From Dicyema japonicum (taxonomy: Eukaryota; Dicyemida; Rhombozoa; Dicyemidae), in contig RDEW01000037.1 of the NCBI GenBank assembly GCA_011109175.1, forward strand, positions 159,557-191,575: a stretch of 32,019 nt of DNA, in the 5' to 3' direction. Below, one piece after another: positions 19,522 to 29,657 of this stretch (the first letter of the stretch is position 1; the number at the start of each line of letters is the position of its first letter). Made by a program: the position numbers and the translations under genes. The notes beneath the pieces were generated by a model. It was not told the DNA's origin, did not search any database, and saw only the letters and a program-made list of their open reading frames with translations.

Positions 19522-20320
19522 CACATGAATTGGATACGCCGAACGATATTTCGAGGCAACGTGACTGGGATGAGGTATACTCCAAGAATATCTTCGACGT
19601 GCTAAAGTCTGAGGCCAATTAGCATCGTCTTGCATGCCTCGTGTCATGGGAGTGATTGGATGCACTCCCGTCTTCCTCCCTGGGGACCCTATTGGACGAT
19701 GACTGCATTCGGATTGGGATCGCACAACGCCTGGGAGTTAATGTTTGCGTCGAACATTAATGTCGTTGTCGAGGGATCGCCGATGCCAAAGGGCTGCATC
19801 CGCTTTCGTGCAAAAGGAGTTCAGGCAGAACACCCCGCCATGCTGCTATGAACAACATTATCATGCGTGCTCTTGAAGCTGCAGGCTTCCCGGCAGTACT
19901 GGAGCCCGTGGGATTGGACCGCGGAGACGGGAAAATTCCGGATGGGTTAACTATCTTTCCGTTCACTGAGAGAAAATCGCTCGTATGGGACTGCACTGTT
20001 GTGGATTCTTTCCCGAACTCGATGATACTCAGCTCGGCGCAGTCTACTAGATCGGCAGCAGATCTGGCCGAGAAAATCAAGATTAAAAAATATGGCGAAA
20101 TGGAGACAGCTTTCGTTTTGTCTGATCCAGCGGGAAGTATGGCAATCGAGACGTCTGATCCAGCGGGAAGTATCGCATTTTTTTTCCTGAAGTAAATCAG
20201 GGGGAAATTGGCCCACTGTAAGAAAGACGCGCGGGAAGCGGTCTGGCTTAGGCAACGGATAGGATTGCAGTTGTCCGCGGAAACGCTTACTCCGTAATGT
20301 CGGGCGCTCTTCCCCATAGT
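19522..20320 (+). pseudogene. Retroelement C-terminal region: zinc-knuckle plus endonuclease-like domain
   Basis: A GC-richer island. The frame gives RQRDWDEVYSKNIFDVL, DDDCIRIGIAQRLGVNVCVE, a C-x-C...GLHPLSC knuckle, RHAAMNNIIMRALEAAGFPA, VLEPVGLDRGDGKIPDG and VWDCTVVDSF. It then runs KYGEME... and (after a slip) RIAVVRGNAYSVMSGALPHS. This architecture occurs at the C-terminus of RT-encoding elements in many invertebrates. The IPDG...WDCT pair resembles a PD-(D/E)xK nuclease core. At least three stops or frameshifts are present, and SDPAGS is locally duplicated. No RT domain lies upstream. Confidence 0.65.
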
Positions 20321-20506
20321 TAATAAATAATATTTTATTGATAATAATTAATGTCATTAAAAAAAGTTAACACATCAATACCATAATGTAAAAACCGCAT
20401 GAAAAGTAATGGCGATGGAACTACCAAGACTGTTGGGGAAATAGTACACCTCAAAGGAATCGTATATAATATAGTAAAATAGTAAGATTGTGTTATTAAA
20501 TCACAG

Positions 20507-22513
20507 TCAGTCATCCAACTCAAAAATAATACAGTTTGTAAGAAAAACATCATTTTCGCAGAAATCCTCTTTCATGTTACCACCATAATTCTGTTGAACA
20601 TCATTAAGCGGGGTAGTCACAATTTTAGATACATTGATCGATTTATCCTTGAAATTAGAAAAATAAAATAAACCAATAAATTAGACCTCTTTCTCTGACG
20701 TCTGTTTAATCTAGGAGAGGAAGGGTCAAAAAGTTGGGAAACCGTAGACTTTGTGTGATATGACAGTTGTCTTGTGGAATTGCAAAATGACACAGTCTTT
20801 TCTCTAAAATCATTCAGTCACAAACCTTTTAAAAGTAGGCGCCGCAGTCTCAGATACAGAGAGCGACCTAAGAATACCATGCGCAGCATCCGCTTCTTCA
20901 TTCTACAGACCATAACTACGAACCAGGGTACCCTGACAATGCTCAGTCGATTCGGAGCCATTTCTCGAACAGAAACGTCATCTTCCGCAAGAATATTTTC
21001 AAATCCATCAAATGAGGGCGGTGTGAAAAACTATCTTCTTTAAAAAAACCACCTGAACCAAATCATCTGAATTTCTTCCAAACCGCAACACACGTGAGAT
21101 CCCTTCTTCACAAATGAACCTCACAGTCACAAGCAGGTTCTCTTGGGTGAGATCAGTCGTGTGAGTCAGAGAAGAAACCCATTCCAAACAGAGAGTTAGT
21201 CCATAGCTTAGAGGGAACCCTCCCTGTCCCACCGAAATAAAACGAATAGTAAGAAGTTGCCCTTCATTGTTTATCCACAGTTTATCCTCGCAAATCCCAG
21301 AGACTTTAACGAGCACGTGCAAGGTTTTACCCTCTATTCGACAGTCAAACGGGGCCAAATGATAGTTCCTCCAATCAAAGAACTCATGGGGGTCACTTCC
21401 CCTCTCCTGCTCTTCAAAATTAAAGGGGATCATTTGGACCTCTTCAATTGGTCCCTCTTTTAATATTTGGTCCATCTTCTTGGATGACTGCTCTTCACTG
21501 TCATCAAAAACTCCTTCAGTATGTTCATCAACCTCATCGGCAGGGCTTTCTGGGGCATTCCTTACTTTGTGAGGAAGGATTATAGGAAGGGTCACAATGA
21601 GGCGCTTCTGTGTCTTGTCAAAAACAGCCGAACCAGCCTCCTCGTCCACAGAATAGTTAAAAGGGATCACCATGTGGTAGTTCCATGGAGCACATGCCTT
21701 TAGAAGGCCGTGCCGCTCAAAGACCTCAAATTCCACGTCCGAAGAGTTCGTTATTTCTGGGAGGGATACAATCACTTGCAATTCCCGAGGCCTTTCACGG
21801 TCTGAGGGATTACTCAGGCGGTCGTAATCATGTAACTCCACAAAGGAGCGGTACTTTATTACATACTCTGGCTGGACCACTACTGGGTTGGGTGGATTTA
21901 AGTCGGGTACCATCTGTTCCAGGGTTGGAGGGTCAAGGGGCTTGTTATCCTGGCTTATTATGGAAGCTGTGGGTGTCCCCTTGTAAGGGATTTTCAAAAT
22001 TTTGGCACTCTTTTGGATCACTGATTGGCTGAAAGCCTTGTTGATTCCGTCCACAGCGACTTCGATGGTCATTTTCTTGAATGTTACATTTCGCGACAGG
22101 GATAGGGCGTCCGGATGGAAGACTACATCAAAAACTGTGTATTTTTTGGTATTTTTTGAAACTCCTTCCTTCGGACGGAACAGAGAATGCGGAATGGTCC
22201 ATGTTGTCCCAGTTTGGTTAATTTTTTCTCGCTTTAAAGATGGTTTCTCTATGTTTTTATTGGAGCACATGTTTATGTAAACAAGTTGGTCTGAGATTGT
22301 CAGAGCCTTCACACAGAATCCAGGGTCAGGATGGATAAACTGGACTTCTCTGCCACGCTGTTTTTCCAGTTCCGTTATTTCCTCCTCATATCGACGTCGG
22401 TTTTCAGGGTCTTTCAACTCCTCAGCGTAATCAGCCAGAAGGTTACGAAATTCTTCGTTTTTCAGAGCTTTGGCAATACTGTCGAGCTCATCCTTCGATA
22501 AAGAACAATCCAT
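20507..22513 (-). CDS. DNAAF2: Kintoun/DNAAF2 dynein-arm assembly factor, four mini-introns
   Basis: Exon 1 (22513-21053) encodes 487 residues. Excising 21031-21052, 20903-20931, 20804-20825 and 20648-20673 (22, 29, 22 and 26 nt) extends the protein to 635 aa and a TGA at 20507-20509. The N-terminus ITKAL-like SIAKALKNEEFRNLLADYAE and DPENRRRYEEEITELEKQRG, then VQFIHPDPGF, is the PIH1 domain (to about residue 180). A CS-like domain follows (about 210-320, YVIKYRSFVELHDYD...). The recovered C-terminus ends FLTNCIIFELDD, as expected for Kintoun. The family works with HSP90 co-chaperones in the cytoplasm to preassemble axonemal dyneins. Without the introns the ORF would stop at residue 501 with a false tail. 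Additional in-frame introns in exon 1 cannot be excluded. It is divergent with the patatin gene. Confidence 0.9.
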
Positions 22514-22690
22514 GAACTACCAAGCCAACAGAAAATTATTTTAATGAATTTTTGGTTGACCGGTAAATAAAATTAATATAATAATTATTTAATTTAGTCA
22601 ACTTGACTTTGTTCATCAAATTATTATAAAATTATTTATTTTATTAAAATCGGATGATCTGGCATTGTAAAATTTAGCTTATTTGATGTG
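22514..22690. promoter_or_regulatory. Shared 177-bp divergent promoter region
   Basis: This is the only sequence between the DNAAF2 and patatin start codons, so both promoters and 5' UTRs must fit here. It is strongly AT-rich. GTTGACCGGTAAA at 22555-22567 resembles an imperfect RFX X-box (two facing half-sites), which would suit a ciliary gene. That assignment is weak because both half-sites have mismatches. Confidence 0.5.
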
Positions 22691-24318
22691 ATGAAAAACG
22701 GCATCAAAAATCAAGGAAAAAAATTGGAAACTGTCACCTGGATGTTCAATAGAGACAATTTTGACGCTTATATAGACAGTATTTACCGTAAAACACGGAA
22801 AATAGCTGATAAGTACATATCTTCTAAGGAATTCGATATTTCTACTTCAAAATCTGGCAAAGTGGAGGGAGAATTTCAAAATTATCGACTTCTACCTGCA
22901 AATGTTGGCCATAAAATTCATTTGGGTTGCTCTACCAGTACTACACGGAGAATATATACTCAGGAATTGGAAGAACTGCTCCAACCTCTCTCAAAGTCTA
23001 CTGAGGCTGAGATTTTGGTTAAGAATTTGGAAGAAATCAGGAGTTTGTTGTTAAAATATCCTGAATTGGCCAAGCTAGCTTACTCAGTACATAGAATTTA
23101 CATTTAGAATGGGATAATGCCCTACGTAGCTCGTTTAATTGACAGTGAGATCCAAGAAGAACACAATCTTGGATCCCAACTGCTTGCATTGATTGGTAAA
23201 GTCCCTAGACTCAGATTCAGGGGAGTAAGAGTTCTTGCTATTGACGGAGGTGGAATGAGGTGGGAATTTAGTCATTTTAGAGGTGTGGTTTCCCTCAGGA
23301 TCCTTCAAAAAATCGAAGAATTGTCAAATGGAAAGCTCATTGATATGTTTGACTTGGTTTGTGGGGTCTCCACAGGCTCGTTGATCGCCTCTAGTGTATT
23401 TGGTAGAGAAGTTCCCCCAGAAATGATTATTAAACTGTACAAGGAACTTGGAAGTGACATTTTCGTGAGGAACAGTTTTATTGGAGCTGGAAAGGTTGTT
23501 TTTTCTTCTTCTTTCTACGATTCCTCAGTTTTTACCCGAATTTTACAGTTTTGAACTTTTTTGATGTTTTAGAGACAATTTTGGAGACCAGAACTTGATT
23601 GACTTTGTAAAGACCATGAGATCTCCAAAAGTATATGATTCTGCTTTAAATTTAGCTTTCCTTACTGTCAACTCTTGTAAATGGCCGAGAAATGGAGCAA
23701 TTTGCTTTCAGGAACTACAACCCCCCATTTGATAGATTTACAGAGTTCAGGGGATCAGTCAACCATCCTGTTTGGCAGGCAATTCAGGCCTCGAGTGCGA
23801 TTCCTTTCCTTTTTGATGAGCTCACTGTGAACGGTCTTACCTTTCAGGATGGGGGACTCATGCATAACAACCCTACTCCTGTCGCCATCAGTGAGGCCCA
23901 CAGTCTGTGGCCTTCTGAGTCCTTGCACTGTGTAGTCTCTATCGGCACTGGACGGGCTTTTCCCTCTTCTTTCTCAATGGGGACTCATCCTTCCAGTCTG
24001 GGTTTAAAGGACAAATTCAATATGATACTGAAATGTGCGGCTGATCCTGAACGTAATTATGTATGTGATTTAGCCATGCATGGTGTGCTGAGAAGATTAT
24101 TACCTTCGTCGGTGTATTTCAGACTTAATCCTATTCTCTCTCAGAACATTAGTTTTGAAGAGACGTCTGAAGAGAAACTTGACCAGTTGATCTATGAAAC
24201 CGACATTTACTTGCGAAAGAATGAAGTTAAACTTAAAAGGTTGATTGCAAAATTAAGGGAGCCACGGACTATCCAACAAAGACTGAGGGACTTTCTGATT
24301 GGCTCTAAATATACTTAA
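22691..24318 (+). CDS. PNPLA8: Patatin-like phospholipase A2 (PNPLA8/iPLA2-gamma-like), four mini-introns
   Basis: Removing 23087-23107, 23260-23280, 23548-23572 and 23631-23655 (21, 21, 25 and 25 nt) gives 511 aa with TAA at 24316-24318. The oxyanion loop is DGGGMRG (residues 178-184), the nucleophile GVSTG has Ser213, and the catalytic Asp is in DGG (Asp356). VLAIDGGG and STLVNGREMEQFAFRNYN, WQAIQASSAIP and VVSIGTGR match PNPLA8 in order. The family hydrolyses membrane phospholipids, in vertebrates at mitochondria and peroxisomes. It is shorter than human PNPLA8 (782 aa). The N-terminus (1-132) is helical, without an obvious targeting peptide. ATG 22691 is the first in-frame ATG. The second intron is in frame and lies inside the oxyanion motif. 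PNPLA8 is the nearest family I recognise; exact orthology is not proven. Confidence 0.88.
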
Positions 24319-24680
24319 TATTTATTTACATAAACACTTTTGTGGTTATTTTTATTATAAACTTAAAATGTCAAGAGATTTCTGTTATGGAGATGGTTTT
24401 GTTGGCATTTGTTGTTAAAGACGATTTTGAAAATATTCTAAAGCAAGTTGTGCTTAAAATAATATTTGTGTTAAATTGACGTAATACATATTGTGGCATT
24501 CCACAATGCTCTGTCAGTTACAAATTGATTGAACCACGTGAGAAGGTTGTTAGTGTCTTTTATTATCGTGAAAGAATAATTATTTAATACAAAATTATGC
24601 AAAAAATTATAATCCAAGGCTCAATGATTATTTTCCAAGAGGAAGAGTATTTTTCCATTCCACATCTAGAGTCACTAAAT
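24319..24680. other. Downstream flank of the patatin gene; no gene recognised
   Basis: AT-rich sequence with a small inverted element around 'ttgtggcattccacaatg' (24491-24508). I see nothing else distinct before the LINE fragment begins. Confidence 0.4.
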
Positions 24681-25180
24681 ATCTACCGAAGGATCCCCCT
24701 CTTTTTCATTCTATTAAACCTATTCATGAGTGACATGCCTTCCTACAGCTGCGACGATACCCTATTCCTTGCTTACGCCGATGACTTAATCCTGGGAACA
24801 AGAGACTAGTGAATCCACACAGTGGGCACCCGAGAAACTAACTACACACAAGTCCTGAAAACTTTTACTATTTACTTCCAGTAGAAGATTGACTAACTCG
24901 GCGCCTCCATTGACCCTAAATGGAATAACAATTTCCTCCACAAATTCAACCAAAATACCGGGGGTCAGATATTCCAAAAGATTCCCAAAAGACCCAATAA
25001 TGACATTCAGCAAACATGTGAGCAACATAATTTCCTCTTCCCATCGAAAATTAAATTTTGTAAAATCTCTACTTGGATACTACAAGAGATGGTTCCATCC
25101 AACAGTAAATCATCTCTACTCCGTTCGAGGGATACGGGAGCTCTGCCAAAACTTCTAAACCTCCAAAAAGTTATTCGTCC
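24680..25180 (+). pseudogene. LINE RT fragment with YADD box (group C)
   Basis: The frame includes PSYSCDDTLFLAYADDLIL and GTRD, the catalytic YADD of RT. Then 24889-25158 has APPLTLNGITISSTNSTKIP, GVRYSKRF, MTFSKHVSNIISSSHRKLNF and WFHPTVNHLYS. The same sequence appears on the - strand at 30310-31003, so the two are copies of one element. Stops and frame changes show it is dead. Confidence 0.75.
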
Positions 25181-25189
25181 TCATCGGAA

Positions 25190-26170
25190 ATGTGTCGGAA
25201 CTCGGGGGGAACACCGAATAAAGATGGTCGGGATCACATGACGGCCTTTACTCTCCTTTGTTTTGAAATATTAAGTGTCGATCAGCCACAAGAATTTCTC
25301 TCGCTCCCTGCATGTCAAACGATGTTGTCCACAACATATACTGTTTTATTCACTCTCCATGATGTGGACAAGTCTATTAAATTGCTACACCTTAACCTTG
25401 CCTGTGGCCCCGACGGTGTCTGTGATATTCACCTCAACACATAGAACCTCGGGTACATATTGTTATCGAGACAACTATTCTATCAATTCCCATACAATAC
25501 CAAATATATAAACTAATTACATCAATTCTTAAGTCTGGAAAATCAAAAGACAATACATACTCTTATCTCCTTAACTTACGCTTTGTCAAAATTGTTGGAG
25601 AGCTTTTATTAATGCTAATCTCCCCTGTTTTACAATTTCTTGATTTTCAACATGGCTCAGAACAGGCCGTTCTATAACGACTCATTTAAGATCTAGTTAA
25701 TATAGAAGGCTTTAACATGAAGACGTATTCATGGACGGCTCTGGTATCTATTGATATACATTCGATTCTGTTAAGAGAACACTCCTAACTAAAATGATCT
25801 CTAATTCAAATTTACATCCGATTATCATGCTATAGCTGGAAAATTTCTTAACTGGCCGACGTGGAAGAGTCCGGATAGGTAAAACTACTTCAAGACTACT
25901 CCCAAATGGAGTCCCATAAGGTTCCTTTCTGTTTAACTTATTTTTACACAACTCACCTACTACCAAAGATAAGGAAACTATGAGATCCTAGGAGTAACAT
26001 TCGACTCTCTAATGACGTTTTTCAGTCTCATGAAGGAATTGTTAACCAAGGGGCTTCGAAAGTGGAACGTTCTAAAAGCTATCATAAAGAAGAGCCTTTT
26101 CTCACATGCAGCTTATATCAGTAAACTCTTTCTTCAAGTTATTTTGTCTATAATTTAATATGAGGTTTTG
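25190..26170 (+). pseudogene. LINE RT relic, heavily decayed
   Basis: CGPDG occurs as LNLACGPDGVCDIHL at about 25390-25440, preceded by DVDKSIKLLHL. Near 25990 the frame reads ILGVTFDSLMTFF and then KGLRKWNVLKAII, the thumb entry. The palm between them is mostly stops. The beginning (25190-25215, 'cggaactcggggggaacaccga') matches the 3' flank of group C at about 30285-30305, so it may be joined to that element's tail. Confidence 0.55.
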
Positions 26171-26790
26171 TTTTTTTAACAAAAGGACAACATATTGCTC
26201 ACTTGTCGTCAGAAGGTCATGCGAAAGGAAAACGTTGTATTCTACTTTAATGCCCTCTTTTATTTTCGCGGAATTTTCAGGATTATAGGGTTATTATTGT
26301 AAGTCGCACTAGAAGGAACTGCAAGATAAATTTCTTGAGAGGTTAGGGAATCACCATTTCAGGACGGTGTCCTTGTTTGTTTACTTAGATTATTAAAGAT
26401 AGGTCCTAAATGCTGTCTGATGTGAGGATCTGATAGCTAGTTAAGTAACCCCAGCCTCACAAACTTTTAGGAGACTATTAAAGTAGGACGCATCAGGTAG
26501 TTTCTATAGATCGGTCAACTTTGGCATGGTAGGCAAACAGCGTAATAGATCAGGACATTCACTCGGAGAGGTTGCAAAAATAACCGAGGACATCTTTCAC
26601 ATCATCCTTTACGTAAGTAGAGAGGGATGATGTCCACGTCGTATACGAGCTAGATTTATCCTAATGTCTCTTGGAAGAGGGGTCGGTGTAGTATTTTATT
26701 ATAACCAAGTCTTAGGATGGTTTTTTTGTGAAACTGTGTCAAATTATCCTGGTTTTGAGGGATAGGGTAAAAGATAGCATTCAAGACTGG
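26171..26790. other. No gene recognised
   Basis: Mixed-composition sequence without a usable frame on either strand. Around 26590-26640 there is a weak inverted pattern (cacatcatcc... / ...gggatgatgtc). Confidence 0.35.
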
Positions 26791-27330
26791 TCATGCTTTT
26801 TCATAATAATTTTTATTTTGTTTATGGACTTGCATAAAGAATGACAGAGATGGTCTGTATTGTAGGTATTGGGGAACTGTAGAACTTTCATTTTCAAATG
26901 GTCTGCAATGGAAAGGATTTCCAGTGAATATGATCAATAGGGGAGACATCCAATAATTGTTCTGAGTGCAATGTTTAGGATTTTNTATTTTGTTTATGGA
27001 CTTGCATAAAGAATGACAGAGATGGTCTGTATTGTAGGTATTGGGGAACTGTAGAACTTTCATTTCCAAATGGTCTGCAATGGAAAGGATTTTTGATTTC
27101 CAGTGAATATGATCAATAGTGGAGACATCCAATAATTGTTCTGAGTGCAATGTTTAGGATTTTTGTAGTTTTTTGATAGAATTGATGCAGATGGTGCTAA
27201 CAAGGACTTTCATAGTTAATTCTAGTTCAAATGAATTTTTATGATAGTTAGACTTTGTTTTGACCAAAAGAACACAGCTTTCAGTATGTTGATTTTTGCG
27301 AGAGGCTTTTATTCCGAAAATGACTCCAAG
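26791..27330 (-). pseudogene. Jockey-like LINE RT C-terminal fragment
   Basis: On the - strand the segment gives SRKNQHTESCVLLVKTKSN, LVSTICINSIKKLQKS, and EQLLDVSTIDHIHWKSKILS followed by IADH. This parallels the + strand copy at 11040-11300 (RKINILKAVSG..., STPIDHLHRKLKIFPIADH). Part of it is doubled across a single N at 26985. Confidence 0.65.
26814..27163. repeat. Near-identical direct copies around a single N
   Basis: 26814-26984 and 26986-27163 are the same sequence apart from a few substitutions and a 7-bp difference, separated by one N at 26985. This is most likely two contig ends joined without merging, not a biological repeat. Confidence 0.85.
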
Positions 27331-27339
27331 TATTTTTGA

Positions 27340-28219
27340 GCTGTTTAGTACGGAAAGTATTTCTTAAAAATAATTACAATTAAAAGGAAATTTGTCTGGC
27401 GATGGTCGAAAATGAAAAGAGTATGGTAAATTTAGATGGAGAAAGATAATTTACAATAAACTAGTTTTCAAGTAAGTTTAGTGATATATTGGTTGCTTCC
27501 CACTGTTTTTAAAACAATAAGAACTCATATGATAAAAGGAGTTTTTTGGAGTTTGTAGATGTAAATTGACAAATCTTAGAAGGAGTCTTAGGGTACTTCG
27601 TTTGGAAGGAATCAGAAATAAGACAAATAAGGCATTATTTCTGACATAAGAAATTTGTCAGCCGACTTTGAAGTTAGGAGGGATTTGATACGCAATAATT
27701 TTGTTACTAAGAACCCTTCTTGAAGTTCGATAAAATGGGCAATTGATAAAAGTATAGTCGTTGGGGAGGATTAGAGTTATTGAAACCTCATCGATATACT
27801 GAGTAAAGGTGCATATATGTTGAGTGTTGAAGAAAAAAACTTGTTTGAAAATGAAGAAATTCTTATATTAATATGAGTATGACTTGTTAGACAATTTTGG
27901 GTTATATATGTTGAGTGTTGAAGAAAAAAACTTGTTTGAAAATGAAGAAATTCTTATATTAATATGAGTATGACTTGTTAGACAATTTTGGGTTATTAGG
28001 ATGGTAGAGAAATCAGTCAGAAAGATCTTGGGCACGAATGATTTTTTTTTGTTTCAAGATTTTTATTAGCATGAATTTGATAATTTCTTTAGAGAAGTTA
28101 AGATAATAATTTTTATTATAACCTCTTGAGATGTGATTTTTGCAAGTGATGAGTAGGGCAAGTTTTGGCAACTAAAATTTCTAAAAAAGGCATCTAAAAA
28201 GGCATCTATGGCAACTAAA
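27340..28219. other. No gene recognised
   Basis: AT-rich. It contains the 91-bp tandem duplication listed separately and a short 'ggcaactaaaatttc' repeat (about 28168 and 28210). No coding frame stands out. Confidence 0.4.
27813..27994. repeat. Tandem duplication, 2 x 91 bp
   Basis: 27813-27903 and 27904-27994 are identical by eye. The unit is AT-rich and noncoding. Confidence 0.9.
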
Positions 28220-28775
28220 ATTTCAAAAATTATTATTATTAAGGGACTTTCACGAAAGCATGTGCAACACTCAAAACAATATTTGGCGTAAATCTCTTCC
28301 ATTTTCCTCTGTCGAATGCAAGCGATCTTAATTTGTCTAGGTCGTCCCCCGTTTTGATCTTTTTTTCATTTGATTTAGATATTTAAGACAATCGGCAGTG
28401 TCGTTCTCGGTCGTCCGCGGAAGGGTTTGTCGCAACTGTCAAAGTAATCTTCCATCGCGTTGTTATCGAGCGCGTTCGGGTTCATTCTTAATACATGTCC
28501 AAATAGCCTCCACCGGGCATCTATCACATCCTTGCTGATGTACGAGCAGATACACTTGTTGTAAATACCACTGGTTAATATTCTACGTGGCCACTCCATT
28601 CCGATTAAGCTTTTTGTTGCTTTCTATAGAACGAATCCAATTTTGTCAGTTCTTTAAAGGAACTTCTCCATGTTCCAGCGTTGTACAGTAAGATCAGTAA
28701 CACAAAGGCGTTGTAAAGCCTGCATCTGATGTCAATTCCAAGTCCTTTATTTCTTAGCCATCTTTTCCTCAGTTT

Positions 28776-29162
28776 AGCCATTGTTGCATTTGCCAGTGTT
28801 TTCCTCCTTAGTACATTTTCAGCGTCTCCTAGTAGAGAGCCGAGCTTATTAGTACATCTCCATCTTTCATAAGTGATATCGTCTTCTTTTTTGATTTTAG
28901 TAATTTCGGTTTTGTTTACAATTACGCTGAGAAACCATTTCTCTAGCTCCGCAGGTGCATTTTCTAGTNAGCCATTGTTGCATTTGCCTTTGTTTTCCTC
29001 CTTAGTACATTTTCAGCGTCTCCTAGTAGAGAGCCGAGCTTATTAGTACATCTCCATCTTTCATAAGTGATATCGTCTTCTTTTTTGATTTTAGTAATTT
29101 CGGTTTTGTTTACAATTACGCTGAGAAACCATTTCTCTAGCTCCGCAGGTGCATTTTCTAGT
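28776..29162. repeat. Near-identical direct copies around a single N
   Basis: 28776-28968 and 28970-29162 match with very few differences, separated by one N at 28969. Both encode the same KLGSLLGD-containing part of the RT, so the element is only interrupted on paper. An unmerged contig overlap is the simplest explanation. Confidence 0.85.
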
Positions 29163-29481
29163 AGGTGTTGGAGTGCGGTCGCGTCCCGTGATACAAAATC
29201 CACATCATCCGCATAAGATGTCTCTTCTATGTCTCCTATATAGCATTTACGGAGATCATGGAGTACAGATTCAAGATATATGGTGAATAGTAAAGGGGAG
29301 AGGGAATCACCCTGGGTGTCCCAATCATTGTTTTGAATCTGTGGGATGTTCTTTTTCTGTCCTCACAGATAGTCTTGTGCTCACAAGTAGTAGTCCTAAC
29401 CGACGATTCATCCAATATTTGTTTAAACAGTTTGTCTGTTTATTGAGTCAAAACCTCTGGAAAGACACGTCGTTGCGCTAT

Positions 29482-29657
29482 TGAATCTTTCTATTCACAA
29501 CAAGGTCGTTGCGCTCTTGAATTTTTGGTGCGTTACACAGCGCCATTTATGGCTCCAGACAATGTCCGCTGAATCTTTCTATTCACAACAAGGTCGTTGC
29601 GCTCTTGAATTTTTGGTGCGTTACACAGCGCCATTTATGGCTCCAGACAATGTCTGC
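29482..29657. repeat. Tandem duplication, 2 x 88 bp, inside LINE family A
   Basis: 29482-29569 and 29570-29657 differ by one or two bases. The unit covers the STADIVWSHKWRC segment of the RT fingers, so it breaks that frame. There is no N at the junction. Confidence 0.9.

Noticed and set aside
19757-20317. 186-codon ORF on the - strand in the GC-rich island
   Set aside because: The + strand carries the recognisable zinc knuckle and IPDG/WDCT motifs across broken frames; the long antisense ORF is explained by base composition.
21685-22032. 115-codon ORF on the + strand
   Set aside because: It lies antisense to the conserved Kintoun exon and has no motif of its own.
23087-23655. Treating the interruptions in the patatin gene as pseudogene frameshifts
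   Set aside because: Each interruption is removed exactly by a GT-AG segment of 21 or 25 nt with a T-rich acceptor, and the catalytic residues are intact. Random decay would not give this pattern repeatedly.
5709-24318. Ciliate origin with reassigned stop codons as an explanation for interrupted frames
   Set aside because: Reading stops through does not restore homology, because most interruptions are frame-shifting; removing short GT-AG segments does. The gene ends use ordinary TAA and TGA.
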